Source: Polaromonas sp.
GTDB taxonomy: Bacteria; Pseudomonadota; Gammaproteobacteria; Burkholderiales; Burkholderiaceae_C
Length of the DNA: 64,000 nucleotides
Assembly (NCBI RefSeq): GCF_029945685.1
Contig: NZ_JAQSDA010000020.1
Location: forward strand, 302,044-366,043
Direction of reading: 5' to 3'
Shown: positions 44,810 through 54,059 of the stretch, piece by piece
Numbering within the stretch: position 1 is the stretch's first letter
Layout of the letters: every line of letters begins with the position of its first letter
Translations under genes and position numbers: made by a program
Notes under the pieces: generated by a model
Told to the model about the DNA's origin: nothing
Databases searched by the model: none
Seen by the model: the letters and a program-made list of their open reading frames with translations, nothing else

Positions 44810-45934
44810 ATGGATCATCGCCCGCAATGGGACATTTTTTGCAAGGTCATCGACAACCACGGCGACATCGGTGTCTGCTGGCGGCTCAGCGCGGAACTGG
44901 CGGCGCGCGGGCAGCGTGTGCGGCTGTGGGTGGACGACGCGTCGGCGCTGCACTGGATGGCGCCCGACGGGTGCGACGGTGTCGACGTCCTGCCCTGGCT
45001 GGAACCGCTGGGCATGAACATCCTGCGTCTGGAGGCCGCCCCCTGCGAGGTGCTGGTGGAGGCCTTCGGCTGCGAAATTGCTCCTGAATTCATAGCTGCT
45101 TGCGCAGACAGGGAAAGGGCTACAGACCAAAAACCTGTATGGATCAACCTCGAATACCTTTCTGCGGAGCCCTGGGTGGAGCGCTGCCATGCCCTGCCCT
45201 CGCCGGTGCCACGTGGCCCCGCTGCCGGCTGGACCAAGTGGTTTTTCTACCCCGGCTTCAGCGCCGCCACCGGCGGGCTGCTGCGCGAGTCCACGCTGGC
45301 GGCGCGCCAGGCAGCCTTTGACCGCAAGGCCTGGCTGGCGGGGCGCGGCATGGAGTGGAGCGGAGAGCTGCTGGTGTCGCTGTTCTGTTACGAGCCCCCC
45401 GCCTTGGCGCAGCTGCTGGAGCAGCTGGTACAGGTGGGCTCGACCGCCGCGCCGGTGCGCCTGCTCGTGACCGCGGGCCGCGCCACGGCCGCCGTGCAGA
45501 CCGCCATTCATGACAAAAAATGGCCTCAGCCCAATAAGGACGGGCGTGAGCCGCTATCAATTTCATACCTTCCCTGGCTGCGCCAGGACGATTTCGACCA
45601 TCTGCTCTGGGCCTGCGACCTGAACTTTGTACGCGGCGAGGATTCTGTGGTGCGCGCGCTCTGGGCCGGCCAGGCCTTCGTCTGGCAGATTTACCCCCAG
45701 GCCGACCAGGCCCATCAGGCCAAGCTGCAAGCCTTTCTCGACATGTTGCAGGCCCCGCCGGCGCTGCGGCGTTTTCATGAAGTGTGGAACGGCCTGCAGG
45801 GCGACTTGCCGGTTCCCGACCTGCAGCTGTGGTCCGGCTGCGCCCGCGCGGCCGGTCAGCGCCTGAAGGAACAGGCCGACCTGGCCACGCAGTTGCTGGA
45901 GTTTGTCACGCTGAAACAGGTGCCTGCACCATGA
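44810..45934 (+). CDS. earP: EF-P arginine rhamnosyltransferase EarP
   Basis: Adds rhamnose from dTDP-rhamnose to Arg32 of elongation factor P, which rescues ribosomes at proline runs. It has 374 residues. The N-terminal site is visible in [20 protein letters not shown], and the C-terminal nucleotide-sugar region in [20 protein letters not shown] and [13 protein letters not shown]. Two family-1 repeats in opposite orientation lie in variable linkers (residues about 89-110 and 234-253). The stop codon overlaps the next gene (ATGA). Its substrate gene efp is at 49893. Confidence 0.95.
   Translation: MDHRPQWDIFCKVIDNHGDIGVCWRLSAELAARGQRVRLWVDDASALHWMAPDGCDGVDVLPWLEPLGMNILRLEAAPCEVLVEAFGCEIAPEFIAACADRERATDQKPVWINLEYLSAEPWVERCHALPSPVPRGPAAGWTKWFFYPGFSAATGGLLRESTLAARQAAFDRKAWLAGRGMEWSGELLVSLFCYEPPALAQLLEQLVQVGSTAAPVRLLVTAGRATAAVQTAIHDKKWPQPNKDGREPLSISYLPWLRQDDFDHLLWACDLNFVRGEDSVVRALWAGQAFVWQIYPQADQAHQAKLQAFLDMLQAPPALRRFHEVWNGLQGDLPVPDLQLWSGCARAAGQRLKEQADLATQLLEFVTLKQVPAP
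45075..45138 (+). repeat. palindromic repeat family 1, copy I, in frame inside earP
   Basis: GAAATTGCTCCTGAATTCAT, then AGCTGCTTGCGCAGACAGGG and AAAGGGCTACAGACCAAAAA. It encodes about [20 protein letters not shown], just before the conserved [14 protein letters not shown]. Confidence 0.68.
45510..45568 (-). repeat. palindromic repeat family 1, copy J, in frame inside earP
   Basis: TGACAAAAAATGGCCTCAGC, then CCAATAAGGACGGGCGTGAG and CCGCTATCAATTTCATA. It encodes about [18 protein letters not shown] in a linker before [14 protein letters not shown]. The orientation is opposite to copy I and the frame differs from copies D and F. Confidence 0.7.
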
Positions 45935-46590
45935 GGCTGCTGCTGGTGGAAGACGACACCATGATCGGCCGGGCGATGCGCCAGGGTCTGGTCGACGCCG
46001 GGTTCAGTGTGGACTGGGTCATGGAGGGGCACGCCGCCGAGCGCGCGCTGGCCAACGGGGTCTACGACCTGGCCGTGCTGGACCTCGGCTTGCCGGGCCA
46101 GGACGGCATGGCGGTGCTCAAGGGCCTGCGCACACGCGGCAACGCCGTGCCGGTGCTGATCGTGACGGCACGCGACGCGGTCGCCGACCGCATCGCCGGG
46201 CTCAACGCGGGCGCCGACGACTATGTGCTCAAGCCCTTCGACCTGGATGAGCTGATCGCCCGGGTGCGCGCCCTGCTGCGCCGCCATGCCGGCGGCGGCT
46301 CCCCCCTGCTGCAATGTGGCGAGCTGATCCTTGACCCGGTCCACAAACAAGTCAGCCTGAAAGGTGAAAACGTGAACCTGTCCGCCCGCGAATTCGCGCT
46401 GCTGGAGACCCTGATGCAGCGGCCCGGCGCCGTGCTGTCGCGCGCCCAGCTGGAAGACTCCATTTACGGTTGGGCCGAGGAGATCGGCAGCAACGCCGTC
46501 GAGGTGTACCTGCACAAGCTGCGCCGCAAACTCGGCGCCGACACCATCCGCAATGTGCGCGGTGTGGGCTACAAGGTCTGCGCGCCATGA
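45931..46590 (+). CDS. pmrA: OmpR-family response regulator, PmrA/QseB-like
   Basis: A 219-residue receiver plus winged-helix regulator. The receiver shows acidic [13 protein letters not shown], phosphorylated Asp51 in VLDLGLPGQDG, TAR and LKPFDLDEL. The DNA-binding domain includes NLSAREFALLETLMQRPGAV and the recognition region SNAVEVYLHKLRRKLGADTI. It overlaps earP and the kinase gene by 4 bp each. The PmrA box before eptA makes it the likely PmrA, although QseB is close in sequence. Confidence 0.9.
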   Translation: MRLLLVEDDTMIGRAMRQGLVDAGFSVDWVMEGHAAERALANGVYDLAVLDLGLPGQDGMAVLKGLRTRGNAVPVLIVTARDAVADRIAGLNAGADDYVLKPFDLDELIARVRALLRRHAGGGSPLLQCGELILDPVHKQVSLKGENVNLSAREFALLETLMQRPGAVLSRAQLEDSIYGWAEEIGSNAVEVYLHKLRRKLGADTIRNVRGVGYKVCAP

Positions 46591-47951
46591 GCACCGGTCC
46601 GGTTCAATCCATCCACCACCGGGTCCTGCTGTGGACCATGGGCGCACTGGTGGCGGGCGCCAGCCTGCTGGTGGGCATCTCGTACTGGACGCTGGCCCAC
46701 GAGATGGGCGAGGTGTTCGAAGACAACCTCAAGCAGGTCGCGCTCGCGGTGGCCAACCACCACGGCACCTACGGCATGGCACGCACCCCCAGCCTGGCCG
46801 AGCAGTTACCGCGGGTCTACGAGGAATACGGCAAGTTCGAGTTCGTCACGGCAGCGTGGACGCGTACCGGCACCCTGCTGCACCGGTCCGACCCGGCCGT
46901 CAACCTGCCCTTTCGCTCACGCAGCGGCCTGAGCGTGGTCAACATCGGCCATGAGCGCTGGCACCTTTACACCATCGTGCTGGAAGACGGCATTGTGCAG
47001 GCCGCCCAGCGCGACAGCGAGCGCCAGGCGCTGGCGCGTGAAACAGGCTCCGTGCTGATCCTGCCCGCCCTGGTGATGCTGGGCCTGCTCGCCGGCATGC
47101 TGACGCTGGCGCTACGGCGCGGTCTGGCACCGCTGGCGCTGGCGGCCAGCGAGGTCACGGCGCGCAGTGTCGAGGCGCTGCATCCGATCGCCCTGTCGGC
47201 CCACCCCCCGGAGCTGCACCTGCTGATAGGCGCCATCAACGACCTGATGGCCCGCCTGGGCGGGGCCCTGTCGATGCAGAGGCTGTTCCTGGCCGACGCG
47301 GCCCACGAACTGCGTACGCCGATCACCGCGCTGCGGCTGCAGTTGCAATTGCTCGAGCGCGCCAGCGATGCGGCCCAGCGCGAGGAGGCGCTGGGGCAAC
47401 TGCGCGCCGGCATCGAGCGCGCCCAGCACCTGGTCGAGCAGTTGCTGCAGTTGTCGCGCCTGGCGCCGGAAACCCCGGCCCTGCGCCGGGAGCCGGTGGA
47501 TCTGGCAGAGCTGGCCCGATCCACCGTGGGCCGCTTCAGCGCCCGCGCCGAGGACCGACAGATTGACCTGGGTGCGGTGACTGAAGGCACGCCGGCCGTT
47601 CACGCCGATGTGCAGCAGCTGGCCATCCTGCTGAACAACCTGGTCGACAACGCCCTGCGCCACACGCCTGCAGGCGGGCGCATCGACGTGTCCGCCCGGG
47701 TTGAGCAGGGCCGCCCCTGCCTGAGCGTGACCGACAGCGGGCCGGGCATCAGCGCCGCAGAGCGGGAACGGGTGTTTGACCGCTTTTACCGGGGCAGCAG
47801 CGTCAGTGCCGACGGCCATGCGCCGCATGGCAGCGGGCTGGGCCTGGCGATCGCCCGGGCAGTCGCCGAACGCCATGGCGCCGACATCACGCTGGAAGAA
47901 GCGCCCGGCGGCACCGGCTTGCGGGTCAGTGTGCTTTTTCCGGCCCGTTGA
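46587..47951 (+). CDS. pmrB: sensor histidine kinase, PmrB/QseC-like
   Basis: A 454-residue inner-membrane kinase. Two membrane helices (VLLWTMGALVAGASLLVGIS and SVLILPALVMLGLLAGMLTL) flank a periplasmic sensor of about 120 residues. The phosphorylated His240 is in FLADAAHELRTPITALRLQL. The ATPase boxes are NNLVDNALRHTPAGG, SVTDSGPGIS and HGSGLGLAIARAVAERHG. It follows the regulator with ATGA overlap. Its 3' end overlaps the convergent eptA by 26 bp. Confidence 0.92.
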   Translation: MSTGPVQSIHHRVLLWTMGALVAGASLLVGISYWTLAHEMGEVFEDNLKQVALAVANHHGTYGMARTPSLAEQLPRVYEEYGKFEFVTAAWTRTGTLLHRSDPAVNLPFRSRSGLSVVNIGHERWHLYTIVLEDGIVQAAQRDSERQALARETGSVLILPALVMLGLLAGMLTLALRRGLAPLALAASEVTARSVEALHPIALSAHPPELHLLIGAINDLMARLGGALSMQRLFLADAAHELRTPITALRLQLQLLERASDAAQREEALGQLRAGIERAQHLVEQLLQLSRLAPETPALRREPVDLAELARSTVGRFSARAEDRQIDLGAVTEGTPAVHADVQQLAILLNNLVDNALRHTPAGGRIDVSARVEQGRPCLSVTDSGPGISAAERERVFDRFYRGSSVSADGHAPHGSGLGLAIARAVAERHGADITLEEAPGGTGLRVSVLFPAR

Positions 47952-49665
47952 GGGCCACCACCGGCGCCGGACGGCAAGGCGCAAACAGATCACGCGACTT
48001 GTCATAGGCCTGGGTCTCGACATCAAGCACGCCGAGCAGCGAATGAAACAGGTTGTCGTGGCTGACCGCGGCGCCCGCGTTCGAGCGCAGGCAGTCCTGG
48101 TCGATCTTGAAGCTGCGACGAAACCCCGGCGACAGCCACATCACAAACGGCACCTGTGTCTGCACCGCGGGCGCGATCGGGTAAGGCATGCCATGCAGGT
48201 AGAGGCCACCCTCACCCAGCGACTCGCCGTGGTCCGAGACATACAGCATGGCCGTGTCGTACTGCTGCTGCGCGCCCGCCAGGAAATCGATCACCTTTGA
48301 AACAAAGAAGTCGGTGTAGAGCAGCGAGTTGTCATAGGCATTGACGATTTCCGCCGTCGTGCAGGTGCTCAGGTCCTCGTTCTGGCAAGCCGGGGAAAAC
48401 TGCCTGAACACCGCCGGGTAACGCTTGAAATAGGCCGGACCGTGACTGCCGAGCTGGTGCATGACGACCAGCAGGTTGCCCTTGTTGTCACGGGCGATGC
48501 CATCCATGCCCTGCAGCAGCACCTCATCCAGGCAGTGGCCTTCGGCGCAAAGTGCCTCCACCTTCGCATCGTCGAGCTGCTCGGCGGGCAGGCCTTCGCA
48601 GACTCCCTTGCAGCCGGACTGGTTGTCGCGCCACAGCACCTTGAAGCCGGCACGGGCCAGCACGTGCAACACCGATTCATGCCCGCGGATCTTCTCCTCG
48701 TCATAGTGAACACGGCCATAGGGGGAAAACATGCATGGCAGGGAAACCTCGGTCGAGGTGCCGCAGGCGGTGGCATGCGGGAAATTGATCACGTCCTGCC
48801 TGGCCAGTTGCGGATTGGTCTGGCGCGCGTAGCCGTTGAGCGAAAAATTCTGTGCGCGCGCGGTTTCGCCAACGATCAGCACAAACATGACCGGCCGGGT
48901 CCGGCCGCTCCAGCTGGCACCCAGGCGGGCATCCTCGCCCACCGGCAGCCTGGGCTGCGACGGCCGCTGCGCGCCGCCCAGTGCATTGCCGGCCAGCGCG
49001 GCCACCACATTGCCCGGGGTCAGCAGATAACGCACCTCTTTGTGGTTGCGCATCAGAGAGGCAAAGTCGGCGAACACCAGCAGCAGGCTGGCCGCGCCCA
49101 GCGCCAGCGCGACCGCGATCCAGCCCAGCCGGACGGCCAGCGCCCGGCCCAGGCTGCGCTGCTTCAAGCGGGGCCACCAGATCAGCGCCGCCGGCAGCAC
49201 GCCAAGCAACAGAACGCGTGGCACCATGCCCCAGACAAACAGTTCCCGGGCTTCGTTGACATTGGTGGCCAGCACATTGCGCAGCATGGCGCGGTCCAGG
49301 TAAATCGCGTAATGGTCCATGTACCACGCCGCGAAAGCCGTGCACACGACCAGCAGGCTCAGCAAGGGTCTGACGGTCAGGCGTGTTGCCAGCAGCGCCA
49401 GAAAAGCGAAATAAAAGGCCGAAAAAGCAGCAAACAGGGCGGCGGCAAACCCCCAGGTCGCCACCAGTTCCCAGCCCCGGCCCGCCAGCGCGGCGCGCCA
49501 GAACGGCCCGTTGCCGCTGAGGAGCAGAAAGCCGACGCACAGAAGCACCAGGGTTTCGACCTGCAGGGATGGCCGCTGAAACCAGGGTTTCGAAGGCAGA
49601 ACTGGGGCCGGCGTCAGGGCGCCGGCGGCGGAAAGATTCATCATCGGGGCGGAGGGGATGACCAT
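47926..49665 (-). CDS. eptA: lipid A phosphoethanolamine transferase EptA/PmrC-like
   Basis: Adds phosphoethanolamine to lipid A phosphates in the periplasm, lowering binding of polymyxin and cationic peptides. It has 579 residues: five membrane helices, then a sulfatase-like catalytic domain. The nucleophile Thr (near residue 305) is in ATACGTSTEVSLPCMFS. Zinc-site motifs VLIVGETARAQNFSLNGYAR and LYVSDHGESLGEGGLYLHG are present. It is divergent from efp and convergent with pmrB. A PmrA box lies 49-65 bp before its start. Confidence 0.94.
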   Translation of the reverse strand: MVIPSAPMMNLSAAGALTPAPVLPSKPWFQRPSLQVETLVLLCVGFLLLSGNGPFWRAALAGRGWELVATWGFAAALFAAFSAFYFAFLALLATRLTVRPLLSLLVVCTAFAAWYMDHYAIYLDRAMLRNVLATNVNEARELFVWGMVPRVLLLGVLPAALIWWPRLKQRSLGRALAVRLGWIAVALALGAASLLLVFADFASLMRNHKEVRYLLTPGNVVAALAGNALGGAQRPSQPRLPVGEDARLGASWSGRTRPVMFVLIVGETARAQNFSLNGYARQTNPQLARQDVINFPHATACGTSTEVSLPCMFSPYGRVHYDEEKIRGHESVLHVLARAGFKVLWRDNQSGCKGVCEGLPAEQLDDAKVEALCAEGHCLDEVLLQGMDGIARDNKGNLLVVMHQLGSHGPAYFKRYPAVFRQFSPACQNEDLSTCTTAEIVNAYDNSLLYTDFFVSKVIDFLAGAQQQYDTAMLYVSDHGESLGEGGLYLHGMPYPIAPAVQTQVPFVMWLSPGFRRSFKIDQDCLRSNAGAAVSHDNLFHSLLGVLDVETQAYDKSRDLFAPCRPAPVVALNGPEKAH

Positions 49666-49713
49666 GGAAGGCCAGCCAGGAGTCAGGAAGCCTTGAAGTC
49701 TGTCTCCGGGACA

Positions 49714-49730
49714 CTTAAACCACCCTTAAG
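49714..49730 (-). promoter_or_regulatory. PmrA box upstream of eptA
   Basis: The minus strand reads CTTAAG-GGTGG-TTTAAG, a perfect match to the PmrA half-site pair YTTAAG-N5-YTTAAG in the correct orientation for eptA. Confidence 0.8.
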
Positions 49731-49892
49731 GACGTCCGGCAAGGAGGTCGGGGCCATTCTGGGGGTTTGTCCGAAATAAAGTTAAAATAGCAGGCTTTGC
49801 ATTGCCCCGGGTTTGGGCCATGCCGCATTCCCCGCCGCGGCCCCGCGTCACCCCAAAGGCATTTGGCGGCCAACTCACTACTAGAAACTGTT

Positions 49893-50447
49893 ATGAAAAT
49901 CGCTCAAGAAATACGCGCTGGCAATGTCATCATGCACGGCAAGGACCCGATGGTGGTGCTCAAGACCGAATACAGCCGCGGCGGCCGCAATTCGGCCACC
50001 GTGCGCATGAAGCTGAAAAGCCTGATTGCCAACTTCAACACCGAGCAGGTGTTCAAGGCCGACGACAAGATCGACCAGGTCATCCTGGACAAGAAGGATT
50101 GCACCTACTCGTACTTCGCCGATCCCATGTACATCTGCATGGACGCCGACTACAACCAGTACGAAGTCGAAGCCGAAAACATGGGCGACTCGCTGAACTA
50201 CCTGCAAGATGGCATGGAGCTCGAAGTCGTGTTTTACGACGGCAAGGCCATCTCGGTCGAACTCCCCACCAGCGTCAACCGCGAGATCACCTGGACCGAG
50301 CCTGCCGTCAAGGGCGACACGTCCGGCAAGGTGCTCAAACCGGCCAAACTGGCCACCGGCTTTGAAATCGGCGTGCCGATTTTTGTCGCGCAAGGTGATG
50401 TGGTGGAAATCGACACGCGTACCGGCGAATACCGCAAACGCGTCTGA
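49893..50447 (+). CDS. efp: elongation factor P
   Basis: Helps the ribosome make bonds at consecutive prolines. It has 184 residues, from [20 protein letters not shown]. The modification loop [14 protein letters not shown] has an arginine at the tip (SRGGRN), the Arg-type that EarP rhamnosylates, rather than the Lys used by EpmA. It is separated from earP by the pmrAB and eptA genes. Confidence 0.97.
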   Translation: MKIAQEIRAGNVIMHGKDPMVVLKTEYSRGGRNSATVRMKLKSLIANFNTEQVFKADDKIDQVILDKKDCTYSYFADPMYICMDADYNQYEVEAENMGDSLNYLQDGMELEVVFYDGKAISVELPTSVNREITWTEPAVKGDTSGKVLKPAKLATGFEIGVPIFVAQGDVVEIDTRTGEYRKRV

Positions 50448-50471
50448 TCCGCAACATCCCTGTATCCTGAC

Positions 50472-50498
50472 AAAAAGGCTCCTGTTGGAGCCTTTTTG
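50472..50498 (+). terminator. terminator after efp
   Basis: AAAAAGGCTCC-TGTT-GGAGCCTTTTTG, a perfect stem with T-run. Confidence 0.88.
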
Positions 50499-50524
50499 CA
50501 TCCCGAAAACTTACTGAACGACCT

Positions 50525-51388
50525 ATGGAACAAACAGACGACCTATCCGCCAGCCGGATCGCAGACGCGTGGGCAGAACTGCAGGCTCATTCCGACAAGG
50601 GTATGCCGCTGGAGGCCAACGCCTACCGGCTGGCCTTCGCCGACCCCGAGTTCCTGCTGCGGCGCGAGACCCGCGGCATCCGGTTCCAGCTGGAAATGCT
50701 CAAGCCGGACATGGAGCAGCAGTCCCAGGGCATCGAGAACACCATCGTGGTGTTTGGCAGCGCTCGTTTCCCGGCACCGGAACAGGCCGAGGAGGCCCTG
50801 AAACTCGCCCAGGCCTGCGGCGATGCCCAGGCCCTGGCGCTAGCCGAGCGGCAAGTACGCAACGCCGCCTACTACGATCAGGCCCGTTTGTTCTCGCGCC
50901 TGGTGGGTGCGCACAGCAAAACCCGTTCACCCGACGAGCAGCTGTTCATCTGCACCGGGGGCGGTCCCGGCATCATGGAGGCCGCCAACCGGGGGGCGCA
51001 GGAGATGGGCGTGCCGACGGTGGGCCTGAACATCGCGCTGCCACACGAGCAGAGCTCCAACCCCTACGTCACGCCTTCACTGAGCTTCAAGTTCCACTAC
51101 TTCGCGCTGCGCAAGATGCACTTCATGATGCGCGCCAAGGCACTGGTGGCATTTCCGGGCGGTTTTGGCACGCTCGACGAGCTGTTCGAGGTCATCACGC
51201 TGGTGCAGACACGCAAGGCCAAACCGGTACCCATCATCCTGTTCGGCACGGAGTACTGGCAACGCCTGATCAACTTCGACGTGATGATCGACGAAGGGGC
51301 GATTTCACCCGAGGATCTCAAGCTCTTCCAGTACGTCGACGATCCCCAGGTCGCCTGGGACGCGATCAAGACCTTTTATCAGTTATAG
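50525..51388 (+). CDS. LOG-family protein (putative nucleotide 5'-monophosphate nucleosidase)
   Basis: A 287-residue Rossmann-fold protein. The family signatures CTGGGPGIMEAANRGAQEMG and PGGFGTLDELFEVITLVQT (PGGxGTxxE) are exact. LOG proteins release ribose-5-phosphate from nucleotides; cytokinin-activating members exist in plants and bacteria. The first about 70 residues are helical and variable. Substrate in this organism is unknown. Confidence 0.9.
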   Translation: MEQTDDLSASRIADAWAELQAHSDKGMPLEANAYRLAFADPEFLLRRETRGIRFQLEMLKPDMEQQSQGIENTIVVFGSARFPAPEQAEEALKLAQACGDAQALALAERQVRNAAYYDQARLFSRLVGAHSKTRSPDEQLFICTGGGPGIMEAANRGAQEMGVPTVGLNIALPHEQSSNPYVTPSLSFKFHYFALRKMHFMMRAKALVAFPGGFGTLDELFEVITLVQTRKAKPVPIILFGTEYWQRLINFDVMIDEGAISPEDLKLFQYVDDPQVAWDAIKTFYQL

Positions 51389-51487
51389 AGCCCCCACGGT
51401 TGCTCACTCCGTGTAGCGCCCTGCCCCCCGAGGGGGCCGCTGCGCCTGCGGGCCGGCAAAGCCGGACCCGCGGCCCCTGCTTGAATG
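51388..51487 (+). repeat. 100-bp intergenic repeat family 2, copy 3 (best copy)
   Basis: GAGCCCCCACGGTTGCTCAC, then CCCCCCGAGGGGGCCGCTGC and CCGGACCCGCGGCCCCTGCT. The first base is the last base of the LOG stop codon. Inner hairpins CCCCC-GAG-GGGGC and GGCCGGC-AAA-GCCGGACC are visible. Confidence 0.75.
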
Positions 51488-51517
51488 GAAACAAACCCCG
51501 TCGCCGCTGCGTGTGAC

Positions 51518-52678
51518 TCAGTTTCGCAGGAGCCAGGCCACTCGCGCGCCGGCGCCCACCACCGCGCCGGTGGCCCAGAACACGCCGGCAATGCCGATCA
51601 CCGCGCCCAGGGTGCCGAACAGCATGGGCATGACCACACTCGAGGCGTTGATCGCCATCAGGCGCAGGCCCAGCGCCTCCCCGTGCCTGGCCTCGGGCGT
51701 GATCTGGTGCAGCATGCTCATGATCATGGGCTGCACCGTGCCGAGTGCAAAGCCCAGCAGCACCGAACACAGGCCCATGCCCAGGGCTGTCCGCATGAAC
51801 GGGTAGACGGCAAACAGCAGCGCGGTCACGAGCATCGCCGTGGCGAGAACGCGCCACTCGCGCAGGTGCGCCGCCACCAGCGGCATCACCATGCGAATCG
51901 CTGCGGCCGCCACGGCAAAGGCGCCCAGGATGGAGCCGATCACCGAGGCGCTGATGCCTCTTTCAAAGCCCAGCACCGGCACAACAAAGGTGTGCACGTC
52001 CCAGCAGGAAGACAGGAACCAGTTGACCAGCATCAGTCGGCGAAAAGTCGTGTCGCGCAGCAGGTCCCAGGCGCGGCCCCGCCTCGCGCCGTGTGCGGCA
52101 ATCACTGGCGGCAACTCGCGCGTTTTGCGCACCAGAAACCAGCTGGCCAGCGGCAGCACCGCCATCAGGAAAAACGCCGCACGGTAGCCTGAGGTGCTGT
52201 TGGGCATGGCGCCCGCATGGTCAATCAGCAGACCGGCCGAGAACGGTCCGACAAAATTGGAAATCGCCGGGCCGATCGACAGCCAGCTGAACACCTGCCG
52301 CAACTGCAGGCCCCCCGTCGCCGCTCGACCCACATGGCGCTGCAGCGAAATCACGGCGGCACCGGTCGCCCCGCCGGTCGGCAGTGCCGCCAGGCAGAGC
52401 ACCGGAAACACCGGAAAAGCCACCGCCAACCCGGCCCCCAGCACAGCCGCCACGACGCTGTAACCCATGGGCCGGCGCAGACCGTTCCGGTCGGCAAAAC
52501 GCCCTGCCGGCAGGGCCAGAAACACCTGGGTCAGGGCAAACAAGGCCAGCAACACGCCGACCGCCGCCGGGCTGTAACCCTCGCGCAGCGCCAGCAAGGG
52601 CGCGGCCATGCGGGTGCCCGCCATGCAGGCGTGCAGGCAGATCTGGGCCAGGATCAGGCGGGCGAGTTCAGGCGTCAT
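51518..52678 (-). CDS. MFS transporter
   Basis: A 386-residue inner-membrane transporter with about twelve hydrophobic segments. Between helices 2 and 3 the MFS loop reads LPAGRFADRNGLRRPMGYS, close to G-x3-D-R-x-G-R-R. The first helices begin LILAQICLHACMAGTRMAAP. The substrate cannot be told; its neighbours (rmuC and a 2-hydroxyacid dehydrogenase) give no clue. Confidence 0.85.
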   Translation of the reverse strand: MTPELARLILAQICLHACMAGTRMAAPLLALREGYSPAAVGVLLALFALTQVFLALPAGRFADRNGLRRPMGYSVVAAVLGAGLAVAFPVFPVLCLAALPTGGATGAAVISLQRHVGRAATGGLQLRQVFSWLSIGPAISNFVGPFSAGLLIDHAGAMPNSTSGYRAAFFLMAVLPLASWFLVRKTRELPPVIAAHGARRGRAWDLLRDTTFRRLMLVNWFLSSCWDVHTFVVPVLGFERGISASVIGSILGAFAVAAAAIRMVMPLVAAHLREWRVLATAMLVTALLFAVYPFMRTALGMGLCSVLLGFALGTVQPMIMSMLHQITPEARHGEALGLRLMAINASSVVMPMLFGTLGAVIGIAGVFWATGAVVGAGARVAWLLRN

Positions 52679-52703
52679 GCAACTCAGGTCACCAGGGTGC
52701 CGG

Positions 52704-54050
52704 TCAGCCTTCGTCCGGGTCCCGGTCCATGGGAATCAGCCGCGCCGAGTCAAGCTCCGGCAGGGCCTCGACGTTGCGCAGGGCCTTGCCCATGACCCGG
52801 CTGCGCTGCTCGGCGCTGCTCAGGGTATTGAGCACGGTTTCGGTCTGCGACTTGACCTTGGCGAGCACGTCGCCGAACTTGCCGAATTCGGTCTTGACCG
52901 CGCCCAGCACCTGCCAGACCTCGCTGGAGCGTTTTTCCAGCGCCAGGGTCCGAAAGCCCATCTGCAGCGAGTTCAGCATGGCCAGCAAGGTGGTCGGGCC
53001 GGCCAGCGTCACGCGATGCTCGCGCTGCAACACCTCCATCAGGCCGGGCCGGCGCAGCACTTCCGCATACAGGCCCTCGGTCGGCAAAAACAGGATCGCA
53101 AAGTCCGTGGTGTACGGCGGCTCGATGTATTTTTCCGAGATCGACCTGGCCTCCATGCGGATGCGCACTTCCAGCGCCTTGCCCGCCACTTCGGCGCCGG
53201 GCACATCGGCACGCTGCTGCGCATCGAGCAGACGTTCATAGTCTTCGTTGGGAAACTTCGCGTCGATCGGAAGCCAGACCGGATCGCCATTGTCCGAGCG
53301 GCCAGGCAGCCGGATCGCAAAGTCCACCGGGTTCTTGCCGCCGCGGCGCGTGATGACCTGGGCCGCGTACTGGTCCACGGTAAACACCTGCTCCAGCAGC
53401 GCCGAGAGCTGCGCCTCGCCAAAAATGCCGCGCGCCTTGACGTTGGTCAGCAGGTGCTTGAGGTCTCCCACACCCTGCGCCAGCGTCTGCATTTCGCCCA
53501 GACCCTTGTGCACCTGCTCGAGCCGGTCGGCCACCTGCTTGAAACTTTCGCCCAGGCGGGTTTCCAGCGTGGTCTGGAGCTTTTCGTCAACCGTCTGGCG
53601 CATCTCGTCGAGCTTGGCCGAGTTGGTCTGCTGCAACTGTGCCAGCTGTTTTTCCAGCGTTTCCCGGACCTCGCCCATGCGCCGCGCATTCGATTCGCTG
53701 ACGGACTGGAGCTGCGTGGTCAGCGTGTCGGACAGGGTTTTCTGCAGCAGCGTCAGTTGCTGGGAAAACGCGTCGATCTGCGCATTCTGCGTGCGGATGG
53801 CCTCCGCGCTTTGCTGCACCAGGGTTTGCTGGAAGGTGGCAAAACTTGTCGCCAGTTCCTGACGACTGGCGCGCGAGCTGTCGCCGATTTCCCGCCGCAG
53901 CTCGCGCTCGAGTTTGTCGTTTCCGGCGGCCAGGCCGGCGAGCAGCTCTTCGCGGCCACTCTCGGCCGGCTTGCGCAACAGCAGCCAGACCAGAAGCAGC
54001 AGGACCAGCAGCAGTGCGGCGAGGATCAGCCAGGCTTGCAAGGAGTTCAT
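52704..54050 (-). CDS. rmuC: DNA recombination protein RmuC
   Basis: A 448-residue protein that limits inversion at short inverted repeats. An N-terminal membrane helix (AWLILAALLLVLLLLVWLLL) is followed by a long coiled coil (about 30-200) and the RmuC nuclease-like domain: ILFLPTEGLYAEVLRRPGLM and FAIRLPGRSDNGDPVWLPID followed by AKFPNEDYERLLD. It is 10 bp from the following dehydrogenase gene. Confidence 0.95.
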   Translation of the reverse strand: MNSLQAWLILAALLLVLLLLVWLLLRKPAESGREELLAGLAAGNDKLERELRREIGDSSRASRQELATSFATFQQTLVQQSAEAIRTQNAQIDAFSQQLTLLQKTLSDTLTTQLQSVSESNARRMGEVRETLEKQLAQLQQTNSAKLDEMRQTVDEKLQTTLETRLGESFKQVADRLEQVHKGLGEMQTLAQGVGDLKHLLTNVKARGIFGEAQLSALLEQVFTVDQYAAQVITRRGGKNPVDFAIRLPGRSDNGDPVWLPIDAKFPNEDYERLLDAQQRADVPGAEVAGKALEVRIRMEARSISEKYIEPPYTTDFAILFLPTEGLYAEVLRRPGLMEVLQREHRVTLAGPTTLLAMLNSLQMGFRTLALEKRSSEVWQVLGAVKTEFGKFGDVLAKVKSQTETVLNTLSSAEQRSRVMGKALRNVEALPELDSARLIPMDRDPDEG

Positions 54051-54059
54051 CAGTGCTAT

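Noticed and set aside
42768..45017. A 749-codon frame opposite uvrC
   Set aside because: Typical antisense shadow in GC-rich DNA; UvrC on the other strand has every family motif.
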